A stretch of 64,000 nt of DNA from Chitinophagaceae bacterium. Lineage in GTDB: Bacteria > Bacteroidota > Bacteroidia > Chitinophagales > Chitinophagaceae. A program made the position numbers and the translations under genes. The stretch lies in assembly GCA_016699815.1 (NCBI GenBank), contig CP065012.1:2519001-2583000 (forward strand). Direction: 5' to 3'. Position 1 is the stretch's first letter; every line of letters starts with the position of its first letter. The notes below the pieces were generated by a model that saw only the letters and a program-made list of their open reading frames with translations, was not told where the DNA came from and did no database searches. Shown here piece by piece: positions 47,321-56,540 of this stretch.

Positions 47321-48478
47321 TTACTTCCATTTTACAACGGTAAACACAATCTTTGAATAATTATCTTTTTCGTATAAAACGCCAATTTTTTTTCCGGAGA
47401 GTTTTACAATATCTGAATATGCTGCTGCATCCGGCTGCGATGGATTTTTATAGATCACAAAATTTTTCTTCCAGGTTTTGCCATCATCAAAACTGATACG
47501 GAGTGTAAGGTTGTCCCTTCGCTTTTCATCTGCTGCGTTACTAAAAGCCAAAATATTTTGCTTTCTCTTTTTCCCAATAGTAAGCAAGCTTCCCTGGCAA
47601 ACAGGATCGGGTAGGTTTTTATCAAAATAGCTGGTGTCCCAGCTTTGGCCGCCATTGCTGCTTATAGCAATATATCTTGCTCTTACATCACCCCTTTGAT
47701 TTCTAATGTTGAGCATTATACGGCCATCGCTTAATTCTGCAGCCATGTTTTCATTGCCGCCAGGGAGGTTAACATTGTTACTTATGTGAAAGGTTTTACC
47801 ATGGTCATCGGTATAAAAGCCATGGGCAATATAATCCATTGATTCATTTTGGATACCTCCTTCAGAATGATTTGCCGCAATATAAATCCTTCCTTTATAC
47901 TTCCCGGTTTCAAATTGCATTGCATGGCCAGGTGTGTTGGCGTAACTTCTCCAGTCAGCGGTAAAATTATAAGCAGGGTTTATTTGCGGTAGTTTTGGGC
48001 GATGAGTTTGCAAAGTAATGTTCACGGCTTCGCTCCAGTTGATACCGCCATTTGTAGATGTTTTATACCATACTTCCCTCAATCCATTTCCATTTCTCAC
48101 ATCGCTTTCTTGTTTATTACCGGTATTATAAAATAAAAATATCCTACCAGTTGTGTAAGCTGGATCTGTGAGGTCAACAACAGGCGCAGGGTTTCCGGCC
48201 TGCAGGGTATCATAATCAACAATTGTTTTTATGCTACCCCATGTACGGCCATTATCAGTACTTATTTTTAGTACAATATTCACATCTCCAAAATCGCTTG
48301 CGCCTTGTACTCGGCCTTCGGCAAAAGCAAGCAGGTGGCCATTGTTCAGTTTAATAATTGCAGGGATGCGGTAGCTTTTATGGCCATCCTTACCCGATTC
48401 AAAAACAGGTATATTTGGCTGGCTAAAAATATTTATAGTGCAAAAGATAATGAATAAAAACACTAACAATTTTTTCAT
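47321..48478 (-). CDS. GH33 exo-alpha-sialidase
   Basis: A 385-residue secreted sialidase (signal 1-19, ending IFSQ). The arginine motif is YRIPAII (36-42). Asp-box repeats on the six-bladed propeller include STDNGRTWG, STNGGINWS, DDHGKTFH, SSNGGQSWD and SFDDGKTWK. ENMAAELSDGRIMLNIRN carries the conserved glutamate region. There is no extra lectin domain. It would release terminal sialic acid to expose galactose and fucose. No sialic-acid lyase, epimerase or transporter gene is in the window, so it may serve only unmasking. Confidence 0.9.
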   Translation of the reverse strand: MKKLLVFLFIIFCTINIFSQPNIPVFESGKDGHKSYRIPAIIKLNNGHLLAFAEGRVQGASDFGDVNIVLKISTDNGRTWGSIKTIVDYDTLQAGNPAPVVDLTDPAYTTGRIFLFYNTGNKQESDVRNGNGLREVWYKTSTNGGINWSEAVNITLQTHRPKLPQINPAYNFTADWRSYANTPGHAMQFETGKYKGRIYIAANHSEGGIQNESMDYIAHGFYTDDHGKTFHISNNVNLPGGNENMAAELSDGRIMLNIRNQRGDVRARYIAISSNGGQSWDTSYFDKNLPDPVCQGSLLTIGKKRKQNILAFSNAADEKRRDNLTLRISFDDGKTWKKNFVIYKNPSQPDAAAYSDIVKLSGKKIGVLYEKDNYSKIVFTVVKWK

Positions 48479-48524
48479 TGCAACTTATAATATTATGAAT
48501 AGCCTAAAAAATCAAAAAAAATAA

Positions 48525-50816
48525 TTACTCCACAATAACCTCATCTGCAAAAATCCATGCAGGCTTTCCTGTACCTGGGTGGCCGGGAGGGCAAAGGTTG
48601 TTTTTTGCACTTACCCGTATATACTTTGCCTGCTTTGCCGGAAATGAAATTTTAAAATCGTATTGTACAGATTTCTCGTTTGTGCTGATTGGATTTTGGA
48701 TGATTTGTATTTCTTCAAAATCATTTCCGTTAATGGAAGTTTCAAATTTTACAGATTGCGGAAGAAAAATCCAATCGCTGTAGTTTTGTAAGCAACCTAA
48801 TGATATGGATTGAATATTTATTGTGTTTCCTAAATCAATTGTTGCTATTAAATCATTTCCGCTGATACCGTGCCAGTACTTACCCACAATGCCGGTTCCC
48901 CTTACGCCGTCTGTTAAAGAGTTGGGGCCATCGGCCATGTAAAACCTACTTACCGGAAACGTATAGTTCACCGGCCTTGCAATGGCTTTGTGCATTACAA
49001 AATTTTGTTTTGCAGCCTGAACGCCCATTATGCGGCCATTTAGTTCAGTTGAAGCTTTTAATAAAACAGAATTATTTATTTCAATAGGTGCCGTGTACTT
49101 ACTACTGCTCAGTATTGGCTCGGTTCCATCGAGGGTATAATATATATTTGCATGTACAATATCACTCGTTAAGTTCACAAGCAGCTTTCCATTTACCGAT
49201 GATGGTTTGATGTTAACTGTATAATTGCCGGCGCAATACCGCAATCCTTTTTGCCCATAAACTTTAAAATGATTTTCTAACCGGTTATTAAAATCCTTCC
49301 AGTTTTTGTTTTCTTTAGGGCTCCAAAGTACTTCTGCCAATGCAGGCATACGGGGTAAAATCATATATTCTACATGATCGGCAGTAGAAATACTTTCGCA
49401 CCATAAATTGGCCTGAGCCCCCAAAACGTATTTGGCTTGTTCGGTAGTAAGTTCGGTAGGTATGGGTTCGTAATCGTACACATTTTTTAATGTGTTCATA
49501 CCGCCAAATGCAACAGGTTCACCTTCGGGGCCTGCCTGGTAATGGTCAAAGTACAAAGGCTTGCCTGGTGTCATTATCACATCATGCTGCATTTTGGCTG
49601 CTTCTATTCCACCTGTTTCTCCACGCCAACTCATTACTGTGGCTTCGGGTGCAAGCCCGCCTTCTAAAATTTCGTCCCAACCAATTATTTTTCTGTTTTT
49701 ACTGTTCACAAATTTTTCAATGCGTTTAATAAAATAACTCTGCAATTCATCTTCATTTTTCAATACTTCTTTTTTAATTCTTGCCTGGCAGCGAGGGCAT
49801 ATTTTCCAGGGCCCTTTATCCATTTCATCTCCACCAATATGAATGTATTTAGATGGAAATAGATTGATCACTTCTGTTAAAACATTTTCAAGAAAAGTAA
49901 ATACACTATCATTACCAGCACAATAACCGGAAGCCATGCCGGTATAATTTCCACCGGTTAATGGCAACTGTGGTTGTTGCGTACAACTTAAATAGGGATA
50001 AGATGCTATTGCAGATGCAACATGCCCGGGCATTTCTATTTCGGGAATGATAGTTATATTTCTATCTGAAGCATATTTAATAATTTCTTTTATTTGATCC
50101 TGTGTGTAATAACCGCCATAGGTTGTAGCTTCACCGGGTTTTGCCTGTGGGCGGCTTCCCCAGGCTTTATCGTTTTGGTCAACACGCCATGCGCCAGTTG
50201 TGGTAAGGCTAGGATATTTTTTTATTTCAATGCGCCAGCCCTGGTCGTCAACCAAGTGCCAGTGAAAGGTATTCATTTTATAAGCAGCAATTAAATCAAT
50301 GTATTCTTTTACAAGTTCGGGCCCAAAGAAATGGCGGCTTACATCTAAATGCATTCCTCTATAGGCAAACCTTGGGTAATCGGTAATGCTCAAGCATGGC
50401 ACATGAAGTGTTGCATTGGTGCGTATTGCAGGCAGTAATTGAAATAAAGACTGCATGCCATAAACTATCCCAATTTTTGTATTGGCAGAAATAATTATTG
50501 CTTTCGAAGAAACATTAAGCAGGTAACCTTCTTGCCCAATTTGAGCTGTATGAATAAGCTTTAATTCTATTGAATTGGTTGATGTTTTATTTGTAACTAA
50601 ATGAATGCCCGATATTTTGTTAATATAATGGTTTAAAAAATTTGCTGTTGCCAACAAATCTTTATTGCTATTGTTAAAATTTAAAGAGGTATTCTTATCA
50701 ATAATAAAATTGCCCTGCAGAAGATTTATTTGAACCGGTTGTGGAATAATATTTACAGCTTGCTGGGCAAAGCAGGTAAAAGGAAAGAGTATGGCCAGGA
50801 AAAATAGTTTTTTCAT
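48525..50816 (-). CDS. GH20 beta-N-acetylhexosaminidase with C-terminal CBM-like domains
   Basis: A 763-residue secreted enzyme (signal 1-17, ending CFAQ). An accessory GH20b domain (about 20-145) precedes the barrel with catalytic pair D330-E331 in IHIGGDEMDKG. A chitobiase-type beta domain with YYTLDGTEPILSSSKY (about 560-610) and a discoidin-like F5/8 type C domain (about 650-763, SLGCLQNYSDWIFLPQSVKF) follow. It removes terminal beta-GlcNAc or GalNAc from glycans. This architecture is common in Bacteroidota. It differs from the SGNH-fused GH20 at the end of the locus, so the two may act on different linkages. Confidence 0.93.
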   Translation of the reverse strand: MKKLFFLAILFPFTCFAQQAVNIIPQPVQINLLQGNFIIDKNTSLNFNNSNKDLLATANFLNHYINKISGIHLVTNKTSTNSIELKLIHTAQIGQEGYLLNVSSKAIIISANTKIGIVYGMQSLFQLLPAIRTNATLHVPCLSITDYPRFAYRGMHLDVSRHFFGPELVKEYIDLIAAYKMNTFHWHLVDDQGWRIEIKKYPSLTTTGAWRVDQNDKAWGSRPQAKPGEATTYGGYYTQDQIKEIIKYASDRNITIIPEIEMPGHVASAIASYPYLSCTQQPQLPLTGGNYTGMASGYCAGNDSVFTFLENVLTEVINLFPSKYIHIGGDEMDKGPWKICPRCQARIKKEVLKNEDELQSYFIKRIEKFVNSKNRKIIGWDEILEGGLAPEATVMSWRGETGGIEAAKMQHDVIMTPGKPLYFDHYQAGPEGEPVAFGGMNTLKNVYDYEPIPTELTTEQAKYVLGAQANLWCESISTADHVEYMILPRMPALAEVLWSPKENKNWKDFNNRLENHFKVYGQKGLRYCAGNYTVNIKPSSVNGKLLVNLTSDIVHANIYYTLDGTEPILSSSKYTAPIEINNSVLLKASTELNGRIMGVQAAKQNFVMHKAIARPVNYTFPVSRFYMADGPNSLTDGVRGTGIVGKYWHGISGNDLIATIDLGNTINIQSISLGCLQNYSDWIFLPQSVKFETSINGNDFEEIQIIQNPISTNEKSVQYDFKISFPAKQAKYIRVSAKNNLCPPGHPGTGKPAWIFADEVIVE

Positions 50817-50884
50817 TTTGTATTTTATTAGATAAATCGGCTTCTAGTTATTTTTTGTTAAAGAAAATTAGAGTAGTTCAGTGA

Positions 50885-52807
50885 TTAATAATGCCATCTC
50901 ACAAAGGCTTCCATTGCTTCATATTCTGCCAGGCCAAGTTGATTGTATATTTCGGCTGTAGCTTTATTCCTGTCTTCGGCCCTTTGCCAAAACTCCCTGC
51001 TGTCAGTACCTTGAAAAACCACACCGTCTTTTTGAGACTGGTGTTTAAAAATGCCATATCTTTTTTTCAAAAGCTGTTCGGGGCTCATGGGTACGGCCAT
51101 TTCTATGGCATCAATATCCCACTCTGCCCAGGCGCCTTTATACAACCAAAGCCAGCATTCTTTCATAAAGTCAAGCTGCTTAATGCGGTTTAAGGCTGCA
51201 AAAATGCCATCAAGGCAAACCTTATGGGTGCCATGCGGATCGGCAAGGTCGCCTGCTGCATAAATTTGATGAGGTTTTATTTTTTGTATCAATGAAGCAA
51301 TGATATGTATATCATCTTCACCTATTGGTTTTTTTTCAATTGTGCCTGTTTCATAAAAGGGCAGGTTGAGGAAATGTATGTTTTCATCTGGGATGCCCAC
51401 AAAGCGGCAGGTGTTTGTGGCTTCACCTTTTCTTATTAACCCTTTTACAAACCGTAGTTCACTAGTATCTGGCTCAGCATTTTTCTTTTGTTTTAAAAAG
51501 GAATTGGAATTGTTGTAGATATTATCAGCTTCAGGTGATTTAATAGTAAACTGTGTATTAAAATCTTTTACAAATTCTACAAAGCGAAAAGCTTCATCGT
51601 CTGCTACTGCAATATTTCCACTGGTTTGGTAAGCCACATGCACATCGTGTCCCTGGTCGGCAAGCCGCTGAAAAGTTCCGCCCATGGATATAATATCATC
51701 ATCGGGATGCGGGCTAAAGATGATTACCCTTTTACGGCTGGGTTCTGCCCTTTCGGGCCTGTAAGTGTCATCTGCATTGGGTTTTCCGCCAGGCCATCCC
51801 GTAATTGTGTGTTGCAGGCCGTTAAATATTTTTATATTTATATCATACGCATTGCCATGTAAAACCAGCAAGCTGCTTAAGCCGTTTTCGTTATAGTCGT
51901 TATTGGTAAGTTTAAGAATGGGTTTTTCGCAGGATAAAGCAAGATGGATCACTGCTTTTTTGATCATTTGATTTGTCCAGATAACATCTTCTGTGAGCCA
52001 GGGTGTTTTTTTGCGGGTAAGTAATGCGGCTGCGGCTTCATCTAAAACAAAGCTGGTGTTTTGATGGGTTTGCAAATAAGATGCAGGAACAAAATCTGAA
52101 ATTGGGCCTTCAACAGCCAGTTTTACAATTTCTGCTTTTCTTTCGCCCCAGGCAAGTAATACAATTCGTTTTGCATTAAGAACGGTATGCACACCCATGG
52201 TAATTGCCTTCCTGGGAATATTAGCAATGCCGTTAAACTCTGCGGCTGCATCAAACCTGGTTACTTTGTCCAGGGTAATTAACCGTGTAACAGAACTAAT
52301 GTGTGAGCCGGGTTCATTAAAACCTATATGCCCGTTGCGGCCAATGCCTAATAGTTGAAAATCTATTCCACCTACATTTTTTATCAACTCTTCATATTGT
52401 TCACAATGTTGTTTTACATTTTCCAGGCCCACCTGTCCACTGGGAATATGGCAATTTGCCGGATCAATATCTATATGCTTAAATAAATTTTCTTGCATGA
52501 AGTGCCTGTAACTTTGTAAAGATTCCGGCGGCAGCGGATAATACTCGTCGAGGTTAAAAGAAATTACATTTTTAAAGCTAAGGCCTTCTTCCTTGTGCAT
52601 CCTCACCAGCTCCTGGTATATTTTTAACGGTGTAGAACCGGTAGCCAAACCGAGTACGGCATGTGCGCTCTGTTGCTGTTTTGAGCGAATGAGACTGGCA
52701 ATTTCGTTGGAAACAGATTTGCATGCATCATCTGCTTTATTAAAGATAGTAACCGGGATTTTCTCAAAAGAGGTGAACTGCTGTTTAATTAGTGTTTCTG
52801 TTATCAT
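50885..52807 (-). CDS. nagB: Glucosamine-6-phosphate deaminase fused to a LmbE/PIG-L-like domain
   Basis: A 640-residue cytoplasmic protein without a signal. Residues 1-270 are NagB (GLATGSTPLKIY, FNLDEYYPL, GIGRNGHIGFNEPG). Residues about 360-640 are a LmbE/PIG-L deacetylase-like domain starting IIFSPHPDDDIISMGG, with the zinc ligands H367 and D370 and a later DPHGTHKVC. NagB turns glucosamine-6-phosphate into fructose-6-phosphate. The fused domain may do the preceding deacetylation. This long form is frequent in Bacteroidota. No separate nagA or GlcNAc kinase is in the window. Confidence 0.9.
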   Translation of the reverse strand: MITETLIKQQFTSFEKIPVTIFNKADDACKSVSNEIASLIRSKQQQSAHAVLGLATGSTPLKIYQELVRMHKEEGLSFKNVISFNLDEYYPLPPESLQSYRHFMQENLFKHIDIDPANCHIPSGQVGLENVKQHCEQYEELIKNVGGIDFQLLGIGRNGHIGFNEPGSHISSVTRLITLDKVTRFDAAAEFNGIANIPRKAITMGVHTVLNAKRIVLLAWGERKAEIVKLAVEGPISDFVPASYLQTHQNTSFVLDEAAAALLTRKKTPWLTEDVIWTNQMIKKAVIHLALSCEKPILKLTNNDYNENGLSSLLVLHGNAYDINIKIFNGLQHTITGWPGGKPNADDTYRPERAEPSRKRVIIFSPHPDDDIISMGGTFQRLADQGHDVHVAYQTSGNIAVADDEAFRFVEFVKDFNTQFTIKSPEADNIYNNSNSFLKQKKNAEPDTSELRFVKGLIRKGEATNTCRFVGIPDENIHFLNLPFYETGTIEKKPIGEDDIHIIASLIQKIKPHQIYAAGDLADPHGTHKVCLDGIFAALNRIKQLDFMKECWLWLYKGAWAEWDIDAIEMAVPMSPEQLLKKRYGIFKHQSQKDGVVFQGTDSREFWQRAEDRNKATAEIYNQLGLAEYEAMEAFVRWHY

Positions 52808-52918
52808 ATTTTTGATATTTAATAAAACTGCGTTAATATTTTTTTGCCTGTAACATAAGCTTACACATTACTTTTACATTTATACAAAGGGTTGGGCATA
52901 TCAAAACGTTTCATAGGA

Positions 52919-54421
52919 TCAAACTTTCATAAAATATAACCCAAATTCTGCAAGGCATGGGTTAAGCCTTGAAGACAATATTTTCAACCTTAATTTAACT
53001 GCTTTTACTGTACTAAATTTTAATAACCGTTTAAACCCAATGCTGGTACCCTGTGCAGCCATTATCCATGCTTTTCCATCCCAATATTCAAGGGCAAATT
53101 TTTCAATTCTTTGGCCCATGCGGATGTTTTCCTGCAATTGCAATACATTAAAAGTAGCCTTGGTTTTCAGTTGTATTTCAATTATAGCTGTGGTATCATT
53201 GCCGGTTGTGGTGAAATGAGTGGCATCATTATTATCTAAAATTAAACCGGCATTTATGCCATTGCTGCTTTCTAAAATTGCATTTTTTGCAAAATTTTTT
53301 TTGAAGATATTATCCCGAAGTTGTTTCCATTTTTTAAGTGCAGCAATATCACTGTCGTTTATCAAACCTTCTTTGTCGGGCGGTATATTGAGTAATAAAA
53401 CTCCATTGCGGCCTACGGAATTAAAATAAATATCCAGTAATTTTTCCGGTGTTTTTACTTTACTATTTTCTTCTTCATGAAAAAACCATCCCGGCCTTAT
53501 GGATACATCGGTTTCTGCCGGGTACCATACCAGGCCTTTTGCATTAATTATTTTATCACGGCTGCCTAAATCGCTTCCGGTCATATCGCCCTGTGGTTTA
53601 AAGGCCAAATTTTTTTGTGAGCCTTCGGTAATTGAAGCAATGTTTAAGTTATTGGTGGGCACCACGCTCCATTCAGTTTCTCTTCCATATCCTGTTTCGG
53701 TACCTACCCATCTTACATCGGGGCCCATAATGGCAATGGTAGCCGTGGGTTGAAGTTCCCGTATCAGCTTGTACCATCGGTCAAAATCGTACACTTGTTT
53801 TTTCCCGTTTAGCCCTTCGCCATTGGCGCCATCAAACCATACTTCATCAATACGACCATAGTTGCTGAGCAATTCGGTAAGTTGTTGTACAAAAAAGTCA
53901 TTGTATGCATCGCTGCCATACATCGCTGCATTCATATCCCATGGAGAGAGATAAATGCCAAAGCCAATACCGTATTTTTTACAGGCCCTGCTTACTGCTT
54001 TCACCACATCGCCTTTGCCCTTTTTCCATGGGCTTGCGGCTACTGAATGTTTACTGGTTTTTGTGGGCCAAAGGCAAAAACCATCATGATGCTTTGCCGT
54101 TAATATTACTTGTTTTATGCCTGCATCTTTTGCAATTTGAACCCACTGGTTTGCATCCAGTGCAGTGGGGTTAAAAATTTTAGGATCTTCTTTACCTGTT
54201 CCCCATTCACGGCCAGTAAATGTATTGGTGCCAAAATGAAAAAATGCGGTGATCTCCAACTGCTGCCATCTTAACTGCCTGGGAGAAGGAACAACATGGG
54301 CCGCTTTTGAAATAATTTCCTTATAGCCGTCGTTAGGCTGAAGCAATACATAATTACCTTGCTGCGCCCATACCGAATGATAATGGCACAATGAGCAAAG
54401 GATAATTAAATATTTTTTCAT
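52919..54421 (-). CDS. GH29 alpha-L-fucosidase with C-terminal discoidin-like domain
   Basis: A 500-residue secreted enzyme (signal 1-19, ending VWAQ). The barrel has FGTNTFTGREWGTG, LTAKHHDGFCLWPTK and nucleophile D197 in EVWFDGANGEG. The C-terminal 130 residues (ESSNGINAGLILDNNDATHF onwards) are an F5/8 type C-like carbohydrate-binding domain. The sequence type differs from the shorter GH29 at 38555-39928 and fits the group acting on alpha-1,3/1,4 fucose, although that assignment is inferred. It is the first enzyme gene after the SusD gene and follows a strong terminator. Confidence 0.92.
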   Translation of the reverse strand: MKKYLIILCSLCHYHSVWAQQGNYVLLQPNDGYKEIISKAAHVVPSPRQLRWQQLEITAFFHFGTNTFTGREWGTGKEDPKIFNPTALDANQWVQIAKDAGIKQVILTAKHHDGFCLWPTKTSKHSVAASPWKKGKGDVVKAVSRACKKYGIGFGIYLSPWDMNAAMYGSDAYNDFFVQQLTELLSNYGRIDEVWFDGANGEGLNGKKQVYDFDRWYKLIRELQPTATIAIMGPDVRWVGTETGYGRETEWSVVPTNNLNIASITEGSQKNLAFKPQGDMTGSDLGSRDKIINAKGLVWYPAETDVSIRPGWFFHEEENSKVKTPEKLLDIYFNSVGRNGVLLLNIPPDKEGLINDSDIAALKKWKQLRDNIFKKNFAKNAILESSNGINAGLILDNNDATHFTTTGNDTTAIIEIQLKTKATFNVLQLQENIRMGQRIEKFALEYWDGKAWIMAAQGTSIGFKRLLKFSTVKAVKLRLKILSSRLNPCLAEFGLYFMKV

Positions 54422-54453
54422 TTTTATATTAACTGAAAGTTAAGTTATTATTT

Positions 54454-54482
54454 GAAAAAAAGCCGGCCAAGAATGGCCGGCT
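54454..54482 (-). terminator. Intrinsic terminator after susD
   Basis: On the minus strand a perfect 9-bp stem AGCCGGCCA/TGGCCGGCT with a TTCT loop is followed by a run of seven T. It lies about 55 bp after the SusD stop and before the GH29 gene, so it should end most susC-susD transcripts while allowing some read-through into the enzyme genes. This fits the usual higher expression of SusC/SusD. Confidence 0.85.
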
Positions 54483-54535
54483 GAAACTTATTCTAATTAC
54501 TGCTTAAGAAAAATGGTTTTTCGTAGAAAAATAGT

Positions 54536-56521
54536 TTAATGTTTAGCCCACCAAAGCGGTGTGAGTACTTCATCAGGCCCTCCCAATAAAGCAACAGCTG
54601 CGTTGTAACCAGCTTCGTTACTGTTTCTCAGGCTTGAGGGGTATTTTAACCTTTGTGGGAAAAATTTTACGTCACTTGTCATATAAGTGCTGGAAGTTAA
54701 AGCGGGAAGGTTGGGTAGTGCATTTTCAATAACCGGGTTTTCCAGGAATGGCAATCCTAATCTCCTTTGATCATTCCATCCTTCCAATGGTAACCAGGGA
54801 ACTTGTGCTATATATTTCTGCGTAATGATTTTACTTAATAAATCATTTTTAACTGTTCCGTTGCTATACAAATTATTTGTAGGGTATGAAATATTTACCA
54901 CACCAGGGGTATTGGTATACCCATCAACATAATTCATCACAAGGGTTGCAGCTGGTTCTGTAGTATGAGTCCAACTTACAGATGTACCACACCTGTTATA
55001 ATTAGTAGAACTTAAATAAGATGCCAGGAATGATTCTACTCCCCAATATTCAAAACTTTTGCGAACTCCCTCTTCATATGCCGCCTGAGCGCCCATTGGA
55101 ACAGACCATCCTCTAACTGCCGCTTCTGCTAATAAAAAGTATGTTTCCCAGGCTGCAAAGAAGATGCGTTTATTGGTGCTGTTCCTAAATTGGTTTGCCA
55201 TACGTGGAATGCTGCCACCATCTGCTCTTACATTGTTTGTAGATCCTTTTGCTCCCCAATCTCCCCCAGTATACGCATTGTAAGTAAACTTTGCATCAAC
55301 AGTTGCAACAACTGCACTGGATGCATCTGTTAATGTATGAACAGTGGTAATTGCAGATTGATCCCATGAAGGATAAGAATTAAAGTTTGAGTTGCCACTC
55401 CATCCTGTTGGGAAATTAGGATCATTAACCGGAGTGGATGGGTTTGAAGCATTATATACACCTCTTGAAAAATCACCCGGAATGATAAAGGCTTTATAAG
55501 CACGGGGATCAATCATATTGGGTAAGCCATCCAGCCAATAGGCCGCTGTAGGATCATTGGTTAAAGGCGAAAAATGATTAGCATATTTAATACCAACATA
55601 GTCGGCAGCTTTAATATACGGATCAAATTTAGCATCTAACTGATCGGCAGAAGTTATCCCACCTAAACCTGTATATAAGTTTTTTAAGGTAGCGCTTAAG
55701 CGACCGGGATTCCATTCACGGCTCATTACACCCGTTAATGCATCCCAACCTGGTTTTTCTGAAATCTGGAAAGTTTGATCGGCATCAGTAATGAGTTCGC
55801 CTGTTGCCGCTGCTTCAAATTCAGTTTTTGCTTTTCCAGGATCTATTTCTGATAAACGCATTGCAAGGCGTAAACGCATAGAGTTGGCATACCTTCTCCA
55901 TTTAGCATAATCATAACTATAGACAGGGTCTTCTTTTTTCACTACATCGGGGTTTACAACAGATACATCCAGTTTGCTGCTTGCATCTTTCAATTCTTCC
56001 AATAAAAAATAATATACATCCTTAACGCTTGCTGGTTGTGGATTTACACCCTGGAAAGCATTAATAGGAATAGGGCCAAAATTATCCGATAATTCACTCA
56101 TTAAGTAAGCCCTCCAAATACGGGCAACTTGTAATAAGTTGTTGGTATATGGCTTCACATTACCAGAGGCAATTTTTGATTCTGCTACTTGTACTGCTGA
56201 ATTGATTTGATTTAACCAGCCACTCATATAGCCGTTACCGTAATAATCGCTGCTCCAGCCATCATTATAGATACCGCCACTTATTGAAGTTCCCTGGAAA
56301 GATTGGTGACTTGCACATTGCCAGTACAACACAAAGGTTCTCTCGGCAATATGCGGATCCATTTGTGTACCAATTATTGATCCATTGATAAAGTATTCAA
56401 CCTGCACCTGGTCTAAGCTGGCTGCAAGCGGATCGTTATTAATTTCTTCAAATTTTTTACACGAAGTAAACAACACACCCAATGTTGTGAGTAAGGTTGT
56501 TATTTTAATTATCTTTTTCAT
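54536..56521 (-). CDS. SusD/RagB-family glycan-binding lipoprotein
   Basis: A 661-residue lipoprotein. The signal ends in LFTSCKKFEEINNDP, with the lipobox cysteine at residue 21. The tetratricopeptide-like core contains IWRAYLMSELSDNFGPIP and YDYAKWRRYANSMRLRLAMR. This is the SusD-like type 2 group. It forms the lid of the SusC porin at the cell surface and binds the glycan. The gene lies 19 bp after susC and is followed by a strong terminator. Confidence 0.93.
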   Translation of the reverse strand: MKKIIKITTLLTTLGVLFTSCKKFEEINNDPLAASLDQVQVEYFINGSIIGTQMDPHIAERTFVLYWQCASHQSFQGTSISGGIYNDGWSSDYYGNGYMSGWLNQINSAVQVAESKIASGNVKPYTNNLLQVARIWRAYLMSELSDNFGPIPINAFQGVNPQPASVKDVYYFLLEELKDASSKLDVSVVNPDVVKKEDPVYSYDYAKWRRYANSMRLRLAMRLSEIDPGKAKTEFEAAATGELITDADQTFQISEKPGWDALTGVMSREWNPGRLSATLKNLYTGLGGITSADQLDAKFDPYIKAADYVGIKYANHFSPLTNDPTAAYWLDGLPNMIDPRAYKAFIIPGDFSRGVYNASNPSTPVNDPNFPTGWSGNSNFNSYPSWDQSAITTVHTLTDASSAVVATVDAKFTYNAYTGGDWGAKGSTNNVRADGGSIPRMANQFRNSTNKRIFFAAWETYFLLAEAAVRGWSVPMGAQAAYEEGVRKSFEYWGVESFLASYLSSTNYNRCGTSVSWTHTTEPAATLVMNYVDGYTNTPGVVNISYPTNNLYSNGTVKNDLLSKIITQKYIAQVPWLPLEGWNDQRRLGLPFLENPVIENALPNLPALTSSTYMTSDVKFFPQRLKYPSSLRNSNEAGYNAAVALLGGPDEVLTPLWWAKH

Positions 56522-56540
56522 TTGAAAATAATTTTTAAAA

